Below, piece after piece: positions 22,101-31,955 of a stretch of DNA of 64,000 nucleotides. The translations under genes and the position numbers were made by a program. This stretch comes from Poteriospumella lacustris (taxonomy: Eukaryota > Sar > Chrysophyceae > Chromulinales > Dinobryaceae). Below the pieces are notes generated by a model. That model was not told the origin of the DNA, did no database searches, and saw only the letters and a list, made by a program, of their open reading frames with translations. The stretch covers positions 52,505 to 116,504 of the forward strand of contig SMOI01000074.1 in the NCBI GenBank assembly GCA_008000375.1. The letters run 5' to 3'. Each line of letters opens with the position of its first letter. Within the stretch, counting starts at the first letter, position 1.

Positions 22101-24939
22101 CGCCGCTGGCGGCGCTGTTCCCGACGAAGCTGCTGCCGTTGACGAGCGCGGCGACGTCGACGGCGTCGCAGGGCGTCGCGCAGCCGAGGAACACGGCCGC
22201 GCCGACGGCGGCGGAGGCGACGGCCGCGTTGGCCTCGAAGCGGCAGCCGGCGATGCGCACGTTCGTCGAAAGCAGCGTGAGCGCGCCTTGCGTCTGCACC
22301 GTGTTGCGCGCGACGGACACGTTCGTCGCGCTGAAGTTGCCGCCGACGACCGACAGGACGCCGCCCAGCTCGCCGCGCTGCAGCGCGTTGTCGTGCAGCG
22401 TCGTCGACTGCAGCACGACGCGGCTGCTCTGCAGCGCGAGGACGCAGGCGCTCGCGCGTGCGCGACAGCCGCGCAGCTCGTCGTCGGCCAAGTCCACGAC
22501 GCTGAGCCGCGCCACCAGCGCGCCGCCCTGCTGCGCCTCGTTCGCCGTGTAGACGCAGCGCCGCGACACGAGCGACGACTCGCTGCCCAGCGCGATGGCG
22601 CCGCCCTCGTAGACGTCGGCGCCGCCGTTCGACGCGAAGACGCAGTCCTCCGCGCGCAGCGCCGCGGCGATCGTCTGCACCACGCCGCCGTAGGCGCCGA
22701 CGTTGTGCGCGAAGGTCGACGCCGACAGGTTCGCCGCCGACTGCTCCAGCTGCAGCGCGCCGCCGCCCAGCGCGCCGACGTTGCCCGTGACGCTGCAGCC
22801 CGCGATGGTCGCCGTCGAGGACACCGTCACGAACAGCGCGCCGCCGTAGAGCGACGCGGTGTTGTCGACGAGGCTGCTGTCGCGCAGCGCCAGCGCCGAC
22901 TCGTACTGCAGCGACAGCGCGCCGCCCAGCGCCGCCGAGTTGTTCGCGAAGACGCAGCTGGCGACGTCGAGGCGCGCGCCGTTGAAGCCGGCCGCCACGC
23001 CGCCCGCGTAGCCCGCGCGGTTGCCGAAGGCGGCGACGCGCTCGAGCCGCAGCGTCGTGTCGTCGGACGCGTACAGCGCAGCGCCCAGCGGCGCGAAGTT
23101 GTCGACGAAGAGCGCGTCGCTGACGTTGGCCGTGGAGCCGGCGGCGATGTAGAGCGCGCCGCCGCCGTCCGTCGCGGTGTTGCCGCTGAAGGAGCTGTTG
23201 CGCACGTCGATGGCGGCGTCGAAGAAACCGTAGACGGCGCCGCCACTGGCCGCCGAGTTGTTCGCGAAGACGCAGCCGGCGACGGTGAAGCGCGAGTTGA
23301 TCTCCGCGGTGATCGCCGCGCCGAAGGTGAACGCCGCGTTGCCCACGAAGCTGCTGTTGTGCACGGCGACCGTCGCGGCCTTCGCGTAGACGCCGGCGCC
23401 GGCGCCGCTGGCGACGTTGTGGAGGAAGTGGCAGTCGGTGAGGCTGGCGGCGGCGCTGTCGACGAAGAAGGTGCCCAGCTCCAAGCTGCGGCTGTACGCG
23501 AAGGTCGTGTTCGTCGCGTGGCAGGCCAGCGAGCTGAAGCAGGACACGCCCGACGAGTAGCTCGTCGCGCTGTTGTTGCGGAAGGCGCTGCCGCTGATCG
23601 CGACGGACGAGCCGCCCGCCGCGTACACCGCGCTGTCCTGCGCCGTGATGTTCGTGAACTGGCTCAGCGCGATCGTCACGGGGCAGGCGAAGGCGTAGAT
23701 CGCGCCGCCGAGGCCCGCGAACGACGATGCGAACTGCGACGCGACCACCGTCACCGACGCCGACGCGCAGCTCACGTCGCCGCCCGACGACGTCGCCGAC
23801 TCCGTCAGCGGCACGACGCTGTGGCTCAGCGTCGATGTGTGCAGCGTCAGCCGACACTGCTGCTGCACGGAGATGGCGCCGCCGTACGACGTGGCGAAGT
23901 TGGCGTCGAAGGCGCTGTCGGCGACGGTCACGTGCGCCGCCTTGGCGCAGAAGAGCGCGCCGCCGCTGTTCTCCGCCGCATTGAGCTCGAGCTGCGAGGC
24001 CGACATGGACAGGTAGCCGCCCGTGACGGCGATGGCACCGCCGTCGCTCGCGGACACCGACTCGGAGAACTGCGAGGTTGATACGCGCGCGCCGGCGTTG
24101 AGCAGCGCCAGCGAGCCGCCGTCGGACGACGCATTGTTACGCGCGAAGGAGACGCGCGTGATGCGGTTGTGATGCGCGTTCTGCAGCGAGATGGCGCCGC
24201 CGTTGGCCGCGGCCGCGTTGTCGGTGAAGACGGCGTCGGTGATCGTCGCTGAGCTCGCGGCGACGACCGCCAGCGCGCCGCCGTCGCTGCCCACCGCCAC
24301 GTTCGCGACAAATGTCGAATCAGTGACGTGGAGACGCGTGCGCATTGTCGCGTAGACGGCGGCGCCGGCAAAGGCCGTGTTGTTCACGAAGACGCTCTGA
24401 GAGATGTTCACGACGGAGTTCGTCGCGTAGACGGCGCCGCCGCAGTTCTGCGCGGTGGCTTCGCCGTCGGCCACCGTCACGTTGGTGAGCACGACGGTGC
24501 CGTTGTACGAGTAGATACTGGAGCCGCAGGCCGCGATGGCGCCGTCGAGCATCACGCCGCTCAGAGACACAGAGCCGTTCGAGTAGATGAGACCACCGCC
24601 CAGCGCCGCGGTGTCCAGCGACGCCTGCGTGTTGCGCATGGACACCTCTGCGACGCTCAGACTGCTGTTCGCGGTGACCATGAAGAGGCGGTTGCTGCCG
24701 CTGGTGATAAACTGTGTTGCCGCGTTCTGCCCGATCAACGTGACGCGAGAGTTCTTCGGCAGAACGATTTGGTTGGGAAAGGCGATGGAGCCGCCTACGT
24801 AGACGGTGGTCACGGAGCCGCTCGTGATGGCCGTCTGCAGCGCACTAAATGTCGTCACCGTCGTGACAGCCGATCCGACCAAGCCCTGCAGCAAGCAGCA
24901 CAGCGCGCAGAGGAGGAACAGCCGGACATCCGCAATCAT
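19186..24939 (-). CDS. giant Pmp-repeat, Cys-rich, multi-TM surface protein
   Basis: One intronless frame encodes 1917 aa, starting MIADVRLFLLCALCCLLQGL, a clear signal peptide. Residues about 30-1060 are dozens of imperfect parallel beta-helix repeats of the chlamydial Pmp type (GGA[LI] followed by FxxN, e.g. GGALYIAAGS, VFANNSA). A Cys-rich module follows at about 1145-1265 (CEPCTAGTYSF, ACTPCPQHATCPGG, EGPYCSVCAPHYAPTG), like GCC2/GCC3-EGF repeats. Residues about 1270-1650 hold eight or nine hydrophobic helices, with a YTPRRWYFEVFDCVRRLLLG motif between them. The last 270 residues are acidic, Gly/Asp-rich and disordered. This suggests a secreted-side adhesive beta-helix coupled to a multi-pass membrane module. 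Similar architectures are known in protists, but no function is established. Extremely GC-rich third positions create long antisense shadows. Confidence 0.85.
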   Translation of the reverse strand: MIADVRLFLLCALCCLLQGLVGSAVTTVTTFSALQTAITSGSVTTVYVGGSIAFPNQIVLPKNSRVTLIGQNAATQFITSGSNRLFMVTANSSLSVAEVSMRNTQASLDTAALGGGLIYSNGSVSLSGVMLDGAIAACGSSIYSYNGTVVLTNVTVADGEATAQNCGGAVYATNSVVNISQSVFVNNTAFAGAAVYATMRTRLHVTDSTFVANVAVGSDGGALAVVAASSATITDAVFTDNAAAANGGAISLQNAHHNRITRVSFARNNASSDGGSLALLNAGARVSTSQFSESVSASDGGAIAVTGGYLSMSASQLELNAAENSGGALFCAKAAHVTVADSAFDANFATSYGGAISVQQQCRLTLHTSTLSHSVVPLTESATSSGGDVSCASASVTVVASQFASSFAGLGGAIYAFACPVTIALSQFTNITAQDSAVYAAGGSSVAISGSAFRNNSATSYSSGVSCFSSLACHATNTTFAYSRSLELGTFFVDSAAASLTDCHFLHNVASGAGAGVYAKAATVAVHNSSFVGNAAFTFGAAITAEINSRFTVAGCVFANNSAASGGAVYGFFDAAIDVRNSSFSGNTATDGGGALYIAAGSTANVSDALFVDNFAPLGAALYASDDTTLRLERVAAFGNRAGYAGGVAAGFNGARLDVASCVFANNSAALGGALSLQYESALALRDSSLVDNTASLYGGALFVTVSSTATIAGCSVTGNVGALGGGALQLEQSAANLSASTFAHNVGAYGGVVQTIAAALRAEDCVFASNGGADVYEGGAIALGSESSLVSRRCVYTANEAQQGGALVARLSVVDLADDELRGCRARASACVLALQSSRVVLQSTTLHDNALQRGELGGVLSVVGGNFSATNVSVARNTVQTQGALTLLSTNVRIAGCRFEANAAVASAAVGAAVFLGCATPCDAVDVAALVNGSSFVGNSAASGAGGGVAVAGFPGAVVVAHSIFAQNRATDGGAIAVSLSVVNVSRCVFASNVAAQGGGGVYWRYSAQFPTTVDAASCDVSDNVAAYGAFVATNLVALAVASPVGATASGRALTTPISVALRDAYGQTVTNASAQLSAAETAVYVAVTNSSGLLRGSSIVAPVNGTAQFAQIVLVGRPGGTLSLSFSVATAAVAAVALSVPLRLCEPGEITLPVAGSSFAVCEPCTAGTYSFSPSDAACTPCPQHATCPGGALVDVAAGYWRTSDVSAQILACPVPQACRGGVNASTQCATGQEGPYCSVCAPHYAPTGTGLCYSCASSGALATELVPVVLFAALLVVLLVAAKKSKQLLRWYARVNRRVWQNRRFRTLRVKGKILVAFAQIVYQLGPAFNVVFPVNFLTYLHFYSFFSLNLAFLPDFNCVVRTDFYTDLVVSTVAPVALYAAIALALQVMVVHARRLNERNPYYTAARAKSDTIAALFVLSYFVLISVSTKIFEVFECETFDDGSSFLVADYSIDCSDPRYAFYRVYGVVMICVYPVGIPLAYAAILVRHRHRINPDWRRVIDAREKAVVSNHVVQREKAKVRKTYEEIRNLSLLYDSYTPRRWYFEVFDCVRRLLLGAVPVLILRGSSLQIVIVLLVSLGSVGVFMVTSPYIHRHDNQLAVLAQWSITLVVLASLVIKIEAMEGENDGLGVLLILLNVFVVAASIASAVINSRAKEDGDGDGEGEGGDGDEDGDGAAKGTTGDGRRGEESDSDDDRDGDGDDDGEREGSGASGGDAKDAAGDDGDAAAESGDGRTVSSAQHRSRRYKLQGGVGYRRNNSATAAAAPAGVAAASPKRPTSSTRRRAASDGSDMSSEPPDDRASIDDDDDDDNVDADGASASASGGRSAPSRGKAFFFAQRNPLHQTRPQSAARAKGAGRGDGRGDVDDGASGAIDMTTFRVTTPAAAAPSPPSPPPPTVAARRDVEVDSDDEV

Positions 24940-25295
24940 TCACCTCCGTCGCGCGTCGCCAAAAAATCGGATCGACAATTAGCGCTCTTCTTTGCGAAGG
25001 ATACACTGTGGGAGGCATAAACAGGCAGCCAACTGCCGCTTCAGATGCAGATTTCAAGTGTGAAGGACGCCGAAAGCCTAAGGCGAAAGGCCCAGCGGAT
25101 AGCGGTTTATAAGATGCTACGTACCAAGTATCTAACTACCTCCATGCATATATTAGGTTAGTGTAGTACATCATGTACTATAAAGATGTACATAAAAGTC
25201 ACAAGCAGCCATTTGGAGACTAGTACTTAAACGCTATGTATGTGCCAAAGGTGTACAACTGATTTGCTGGCTGTGAAGACGTCGACGATGGGTCG
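24940..25295. promoter_or_regulatory. divergent promoter region of the surface protein and ZCCHC9
   Basis: These 356 bp lie between two head-to-head genes. Positions 25110-25200 are AT-rich, with a near-palindromic TAGTGTAGTACATCATGTACTATA around 25160. No gene is seen. Confidence 0.4.
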
Positions 25296-26204
25296 ATGGT
25301 CAGTGAAATGGAATGGCGACGAAACAGGCACATTTCAAAGACCCAGGGCCCCACCATCGAGATGGCTGATGTCCAAGCGCTAGTGAAGTCCGTGGTCAAC
25401 GGCCAGTTGACCGGCGACGACCTGAAGGAGATGATGGAGCGCAGCGAGATCTCCAAGACCGAGCGCCGTCGAATCGCCAAATTGGCGAAGGCGAAGAAAG
25501 ATAAGCTCGCGACCATGACCGAGCGACAAAAGCTGCGCATGGAGGTGAAGGAGAAGAAGATGCTCCCCAAACTCAGTCAGGAGGACCGCAATGCCCGCTT
25601 CCGCAAGGGTATCGAGGACGAGCGCGAGAAGGAACAGGCCAACTTCACTGTCTGTCTGAACTGCCGCAAGCGTGGCCACTTCGTCAAAGACTGTCCACGC
25701 CTCAAGGTCCGTCCTATGGAGGCAGAGCAGCCAGTCCAGGAGAAAGGCGGCGTGTTCTGCTACAACTGCGGGTCGTACGGGCACGCGTTGCGCCACTGCA
25801 CCTTGGAGCGGGACCCGAACGGTTTCCTCCCGTACGCGTCGTGCTTCATCTGCAAGAAGGAAGGTCATCTGGCGCGGTCTTGCCCCAACAACTCACACGG
25901 ACTGTACCCGAAAGGTGGCTGCTGCCACATCTGCGGCAAAATCGACCACCTCGCGCGCGACTGTCCCGATCGCCCCGCCGAGCCGCCCGTCGACGAGTCC
26001 GCACAGTCTGCCGAGGCTGCGGAAGAAGAGAAGAAGAAGTCGAAGAAGCGAGCGCTGGTGGAGGTGCAGAAGGAGGGCGTGTCGGACGATGCGATGGCGC
26101 CCGCCTACGACGAGGACGACGACGGCGCCGACGAGGACGACGACGAGGACGACGGCAAAAAGAAGAAAAAGAAGTCGAAGAGCAGCAAGCGACAGAAGCG
26201 ATAG
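25296..26204 (+). CDS. ZCCHC9: CCHC zinc-knuckle protein, ZCCHC9-like
   Basis: A single exon encodes 302 aa from the ATG at 25296; a second in-frame ATG at 25362 (MADVQALVKS) is an equally plausible start. A basic helical N-terminal half (ERRRIAKLAKAKKDK) precedes four CCHC knuckles: CLNCRKRGHFVKDC, CYNCGSYGHALRHC, CFICKKEGHLARSC and CHICGKIDHLARDC. The order and the HGLYPKGGCCHICG wording match ZCCHC9, a nucleolar RNA-binding protein linked to ribosome biogenesis. The C-terminus is an acidic run followed by a lysine-rich tail (KKKKKKSKSSKRQKR), a likely nuclear or nucleolar signal. Confidence 0.9.
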   Translation: MVSEMEWRRNRHISKTQGPTIEMADVQALVKSVVNGQLTGDDLKEMMERSEISKTERRRIAKLAKAKKDKLATMTERQKLRMEVKEKKMLPKLSQEDRNARFRKGIEDEREKEQANFTVCLNCRKRGHFVKDCPRLKVRPMEAEQPVQEKGGVFCYNCGSYGHALRHCTLERDPNGFLPYASCFICKKEGHLARSCPNNSHGLYPKGGCCHICGKIDHLARDCPDRPAEPPVDESAQSAEAAEEEKKKSKKRALVEVQKEGVSDDAMAPAYDEDDDGADEDDDEDDGKKKKKKSKSSKRQKR

Positions 26205-26290
26205 AGGTGTAGGTGTATGTGTAGGTCTAGTGTAGTGCGTTTTTGTGTTTACGGAAGAATAACTGGAGACCTTCTCTCTCGTACGACCCG

Positions 26291-26302
26291 TGGGGGGGGG
26301 GG
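26291..26302 (+). repeat. poly-G run
   Basis: An uninterrupted run of 11 G (after TGT-free CCGT) lies in the 125-bp gap between the convergent ends of ZCCHC9 and the TLC gene. A similar G11 run occurs near 39508-39518. Both are in noncoding DNA. Confidence 0.8.
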
Positions 26303-26329
26303 CACTGGGCGTGCTCAGACGGCGGCGGT

Positions 26330-27177
26330 TCACGTCTGCTTCTTCTCCTTCTTGGACTTCTTGCCTGACGAAGGTCCCAGAACGCGCTTGATGAGCTGGA
26401 AGAACCAGTAGAAGTTCATGAGGATGAAGAAGACGACGATGAAGACGTTGGTGTAGTAGAGCACGGCGTTCTCGCCGGGCAGCCAGTGCGTCAGCAGGTG
26501 GTAGCACAGATACGGGCCCATGACCACACGGGACACGAAGAACGTGAGCACCAAGAGGCCGCCGATGACCAGCAGCAGCGACGGGGCGTTGTTCAGCTCG
26601 GACAGCAGCCACGACACGTTCAAAAACGGCGTCGACAGCTCCGCGAGGTAGATCATCATGCTGCACGCGACTGCCAGTGAGACACGCATCAACGAGCGAC
26701 ACCAAACGGAGGAACTTACGTGTAGTAGCTGGCTGGTCCACTGCAGAAGGCCCGCGTGAGCACGTGCGAGAAGAAGCCGACGAGGTGATGCGCCAGCATG
26801 AGCGCGACGCCCTTGTTGTGGCGGAACTCGTAGATCGTGTCGTAGACGAGATAGCCGATCATGATGTCGATCGTGAGCGACTCGTACTCCGACACGCCGC
26901 GCTCGTTGATGGCGGCCTGCGAGACCGTCAGTCGCCAGTCCTGCTGCGTCGTCCAGAAGTGGTACGCGCGCACGAACATGATCGACGCGTGCACGAAGGA
27001 CACGTTGCGGTTGTACCAGTTGGACGCCTTCGCCTTGTCTTCCTTCAACTTGTTGAATCCAGGGATCACCAGCGGCGACACGATGGGCGAGATGTGTTGA
27101 ACGGCGAAGCAGAAGGCGGCGTAGGCCAAACTGCGCACAGCCATCTGCTTCAACGTCTCGACCAAGTCACACGACAT
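26330..27177 (-). CDS. TLC-domain (TRAM/LAG1/CLN8) multi-pass membrane protein
   Basis: Two exons, 27177..26720 and 26660..26330, give 262 aa. A nearer acceptor at about 26678 exists but would break the frame. The core TLC motifs are present: YLVYDTIYEFRHNKG, then the conserved histidine pair in MLAHHLVGFFSHV, and after the intron IYLAELSTPFLNVSWLLSE. About six or seven hydrophobic segments are visible, ending with a lysine-rich tail (GKKSKKEKKQT) that fits an ER-resident protein. The layout is of the TLCD/TMEM56 group rather than ceramide synthase, as no homeobox-like region is present. Lipid sensing or trafficking is suggested by family only. Confidence 0.85.
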
Positions 27178-27505
27178 TTCCGGGGTCTATCGCTGCACGA
27201 GAGAATGGGGAACGACAACAAATACAGATGTGGGGATCGCTCAAAGTTGCCGCTCGGCCTCTTCGTCGCCTCAACGTCGCCGACGTCGCCGTCGTCGACG
27301 TTGACGTTGACGAGGTCCTATGTACCTTCTTTTGACACAAAAACAACTAAGACAGTATCTTACATCGACAAAAAAGAACACGACGGTTTCATTTTATCGG
27401 TGAGCGTGGAAGTCAGCGACGTCCCCCGCAGCAGGCGACGCAGCGTCCCCGTCGCAATCGCAACGAAGCGGACGAGAAAAGAAGAAATAAATGGCGTTTA
27501 CAGGG
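27178..27505. promoter_or_regulatory. gap between AP-3 delta 3' end and TLC gene start
   Basis: These 328 bp follow the AP-3 delta stop and precede the TLC gene (both -), so they hold one 3' UTR and one promoter. The interval 27260-27310 is rich in GTCGTC/GACGTT words. No gene is seen. Confidence 0.4.
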
Positions 27506-30500
27506 CTACCAGGTCTCTTGCTCCAGTGCGGCGAGAACGACGGCGGCGGCCGCCTGCGACTCGGCCTCGCTGCCGCCGAGGCACTTGACGTCGACGGAGA
27601 CGGTCGCGAGGCCGCCGCCTTTGCTGCTGCTTCCGCCGCTGAACTTGCACAGCACGTAGATGCGCGTGCCATCGAGTGCCTTGGCCGCGAAGGTGGCGGC
27701 CTTCGACGACTCGCCCTCGACGCAGTGCGCGCGCAGCGTCGCGCCGATGCGCTCGAAGAGGCTCTTGGCGCGCGCGCCGCTCGTGACGGGCAGCGTCGCC
27801 GCGCGCTTCGCCCACTTCGACGAGGCCTTCGCGACTTTGTCGGCGAAGGCGGCGGCGTCCAGTGCGTACGGCTGCAGCAGCGCCGCGGCCGTGACGCGCA
27901 GCGGCGCCGACAGGTGCGTCGCCTCGGTGCCCAGCAGCCCCTCGCTCGTCACGTGCAGCGTCGCCGTCAGCTGCACGCTGCCGGCCGCCCACAGCGCCAT
28001 CGGCGACGCCAGCGTCAACGTCAGCGGCGCGGCCGCGCGCTGTCGCTCGCCGCCGGGCAACGCGACGCTGAGCAACGCGACGCGGCGCTGCGAGACGCGC
28101 GCGACGAGCGGGTGCGGCTGCAGCTCGAGCTCGGCCGCCGCGACGCCGCCGCCGCCGAAGCTGGCCACCTCGAAGAGCAAGTCGACGGCCGCACCGGCCG
28201 CCTCGACGCCGTAGCGCAGCTCCCACGTGTCCGCGCGGTGCAGCGTGCGCCAGGACGCCGCGTCGACGTCGCTCGCGCGGCTGCGGCGCTCGCGTTTCGC
28301 GCTGCTCGAGCTGCTCGCCGCGGGCGCCGCGTTCAGCTGCAGCAGCTCGGCGGGCGGCGGGGCGGCTGCAGCTGGCGCAGCGGGTGCTGCGGCTGGCGCG
28401 GCGGCGGGCCAGTCGAGGCCCAACAGGTCGTCCTCCGCGACGGGTCGCGCGGCGTCGTCAACGCGTCGGTCCTTGTCCTTGTCGCGGCGCTTGTCCTTGT
28501 CGCGGCGCTTCTTCTTGTCGCCCGCGTCGGCGGCGCCGGCGTCTGCGTCGCGCGGCGCGGCAGACGGCACGACGCGGTGCGTTTGCACGGGCAGCACCTC
28601 GTCGGCGTCCAGCGGCCGCGTGATGTCGATGGCCGCCAGTCCCGGCTCCGCGTCGTCGTCGACTGCCGCGCGGCCGCGGCGGCCCCGCCGCTCGTCGTCC
28701 GACTCGCTCTGCGCCGCGCCCGCGGGGAGCATTTCGACCTGCGCGACGTCGGTCGCCTTCTTCGATCGACGCGTCGCCTTGTCGCCGCGGCGGTCGCTTT
28801 TCTTCGCGCGGCGACCGCTGCGCTGCGACGGAATCTCGTCGAAGTCGCCGAGGACGCGCGACAGCGGCGCCAGCTCCGCGCTGAGCTTCTTCGCGCCGCC
28901 GCCGAGCATGAACACGTCGTCGGCGCCGCGCGAGGCGACGGGCGGCGCCGCGGGCGACGGCGCGAAGATGTCGTCGAGCGCGTGGCCCAGGCGCGCGTCG
29001 CCGCCACCGCCGCCGCTGTAGGCGCCGAAGCCCTGCGTCGTCGACTGCGACGCCTGCGACGGCGGCAGCGGCGCAGCGGCTGACGAAGACGACGAGGGGA
29101 AGTTCGGCAGCGGCTCGCGCTCGCGCACGAAGACGAGCGTCGCGAGCGACAGCTCCTCCGGCAGCGGCGTTTTCACGAGCTTCGTCAGCGCCGCGGCGTT
29201 GAACGGCGCGTCGAGGCGCAGGTCCGCGGGCAGCGGCACCTTCCGCTGCGCCTTCGCGTGCACCGCGTAGAACGTCTCCTTCACGAGCGCCGCGAGCACG
29301 TCGCGCTGGCTCAGCGCCGCGCGGGCGCCGGCCTCGTCGAGCGCGCGCAGCGACGAGGCGTCGTAGGCGGGCGCCATCATCGACATCAGATCGAGCAGCG
29401 CGCTGGCGTCGGCGGGCGGCGCGGCGGGCGGCGCCTGCGACTGCGCCGCGAACTGCGCCTCCCAGTCGAGCGGCAGCACGTGCAGCGCCGCGAGGAGGTG
29501 GCGCAGCGTCGTAGCGCGCTCCTGCACCTCGAGGTCCACGTGCTGCGCGAAGCGCGGCAGCCCCGTGCGCAACAGCCCGACGACGTCGGCGACCTCCGCC
29601 GCGCCGCAGTCGAGCGTCGCGCGCACGAAGAGCTTCATGGCGGCCTGCAGGTAGACGATCTGCACGCTCGGCGGCAGCGTGGCGCTGCGCGCGCCCAGAA
29701 GCGTCTTCAGCACGAGGAAGTGCAGCGGCTGGCCGCGCCACAGCGACCGCCGCTCCTCCCCCGTCGCGCCCTCGATCCAGTAGCCGCTGGCGCGTGAGGC
29801 GTCCGAGTCGACGGAGCTGTCGTCGGCGTCGTCGGCCGCGTCGGCCGCGCGGTCCGCGGCGATGTGTGCGAGCACTTCGGCGTATTCGGCGGTGACCCAG
29901 GCGGCGGCGCGCAGCACTTCGACGACGGTGGCGCGCGCCTGACCGACGGTGAGCGCCTCGTTGAGCAGCATCGACAGCAGCTGGTCCACGGCGAACGGTC
30001 GCACGCTCTCCACGCGGAGCGCGATCTCCATGAGCTGGTCGGCGACCTCGCGGCCGTGGCGCGCGCCCTGCATCACGGCGAGGTCCAGCAGCACCGACAC
30101 GTACCACGCGAAGTCCGTCACCAGCTGGTACTTGTCGCGCCGACACATCCACAGGATCTTCGCGATGAGCTCGTCGCGGTACGAGCCCTCCGAGCGCCGC
30201 ACGTGGTCGAGGAGGTGGTGCACGAGGTCGACGAGGCTCTTCTTCGACGCGATGCCGGCGAGCAGCTCGAGCGCCTTCGTGCGGATGGTGACGTCGTCGT
30301 CGTTCAGACAGCCCAGGATCAGGTCGCGGTGGTCCACCACGGAGCGCGGACTCGACTTCATGAGGTTGCACAGGCCCACGAGGCCCAGGTACTTCAGGTT
30401 CTGGTCGGCGTCCTCGATGAAGCCCCGCAGGTACTCCGAACACGTCGCGATCACCTCCGGCGCGTTGCGCGCCTCCGAGCCGTCCTCGCGGCGCGAAAAC

Positions 30501-31482
30501 GGCAGCGCCTCGGTGATCGTGAAGATGCACTCGTACTGCAGCGACTTGGCGCCCGTGTTCTTGATGATCGTGACGAGCGGCTCGAGCAGCTTGCGCGCAA
30601 GACGCGGCTCCTCGCTGACGAGCGAGCCGAGCAGCTTGACGACCTTGATGAGCATCCAGTTGTTGGAGGACGTCGTGAGCAGCTTGAAGAACTTGGGCGC
30701 CATGGCCAGGTAGTTCTTCGGGTTCTTGTTGGCGAGCTCGCAGACGACGTTGACGGCGGTGGAGATGACGGAGGACTCGGCGTCGTCGAGGCGCTCCTTC
30801 AGCTTGTCGAAGGTGAGGCGCAGCCCCTGCGGGAACTTGATGTACAGCTTGTACATGGCCAGGATGGCCTTCTTGCGGATGTAGGGCTTGGAGTGGTTCA
30901 TCAGCGTGACGAGGTCGGAGATGCAGTCGCGCGCGAGCTCCTTCGTGGCGATGTTGGCGAGGCAGTTGATGGCCATGCCCACCTCGTACTGGTTCTGGCT
31001 CCCCGTCGAGCTGAACTCCTTCTTGAAGAGGTTCGTGGTGAGCAGGATCACGTCAGTCGTGTCATCAAACGTCTGCAGAGCAAGAAACAGAGGCCGTGTC
31101 AAGTGGGTTGGTTGCGGCGGCGGTGTGGTGGACGTACCTGATTCGCGGCGAGATATCCGATGCGTTTGTGGGCGAAGCGATGCTGTGACATGACTTCCAC
31201 GATGGAAAACGCCGCCCAGCTCACATTGTAACCGACCATTTGCAAGTAAGTCAGCTTTCGGACCTACAGAACGACGGACTGCGTCAGCAGAGCGATCGAG
31301 CGATCGACGGTTTGACAGCGACAACTTACGGCTTCCGTCTTCAGGAAGGGGTCGTTTGACCGTAGCTCATCCTTGATCTCTGCGATGGCCTTTGATACGA
31401 AGGCAGATGGGTCTTTCTTATGGCTGCGGATGCCTTTGATCAGATCCTGCAGCGTCTTCTGAAACAAAAGCGGATCGGCCAT
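27506..31482 (-). CDS. AP3D1: AP-3 complex subunit delta (large adaptin)
   Basis: The delta adaptin of AP-3 sorts cargo from endosomes to lysosome-related compartments. Three exons, 31482..31330, 31263..31138 and 31072..27506, give 1281 aa. The N-terminus reads MADPLLFQKTLQDLIKGIRSHKKDP. It is followed by VRKLTYLQMVGYNVSWAAF and HKRIGYLAANQTFDDTTDVI across the introns, then the adaptin trunk (HSKPYIRKKAILAMYKLY, VNVVCELANKNPKNYLAMAP, NNWMLIKVVKLLGSL), all diagnostic of delta. Beyond about residue 620 the protein becomes Ala/Asp-rich. A Lys/Arg-rich hinge follows (KKKRRDKDKRRDKDKDRR), then a C-terminal ear-like beta-rich region ending VLAALEQETW. The GC-rich 3' half generates several long spurious frames on both strands. 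Confidence 0.95.
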
Positions 31483-31955
31483 TCTTCTCTTCGACTTCAG
31501 GCGCTAGAGAACGAAGACTGAAGGAATCCAAGCTCAATCAATAGCTTCAGAGCACTGAATGGGCCTACGCCTGGATGGATTGTGTCTGCAAATGGCCCAT
31601 CGTTGTCGAAAGGAAATTTTGCGCCTCGATCGCGACGGTCCCACTATTTGCGGTTATCTGCGGCAATCTGGGAGATCGATACTTTTCCGAAACGCCGATG
31701 TCGACCGTTTCAACTTTTTGATCAACGCGCTCTTTGAACCGTGCCCGCTTTGAACCGAACTTGGGATGGGATAGCTACGTAACTTACATTGACCTACAAT
31801 CGCCTGCTATTGCTGGGTGAGGATTTAAAGACTAAAGCCTCCCGCTGCGCATTTGTTGAGAGAGCAGCTCACTTGCATCTCATTCGCTTCAAAGAGAATT
31901 CCACAGTGACCCGGTCTCTCGTTCGTAGTGCGCATTGTGGCTTAGGCCGTGGCCA
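31483..31955. promoter_or_regulatory. divergent promoter region of AP-3 delta and the 1027-aa gene
   Basis: These 473 bp lie between head-to-head genes. A 60-aa-scale open frame at 31559-31753 starts with an ATG but has no recognisable features. No RNA gene or repeat is seen. Confidence 0.4.

Noticed and set aside
19823-23857. 1344-residue frame on the same strand as the surface protein
   Set aside because: Alternate-frame shadow dominated by Arg; the frame with signal peptide, repeats and TM helices is the real one.
18973-24081. 1702-residue plus-strand open frame
   Set aside because: It is antisense to the Pmp-type surface protein. It is almost pure Arg/Ala/Val/Asp, as produced by GC-rich third positions read backwards, and has no domains.
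27491-30530. Several long frames overlapping the 3' half of AP-3 delta on both strands
   Set aside because: Low-complexity Arg/Ala shadows; the delta adaptin frame is continuous and conserved.
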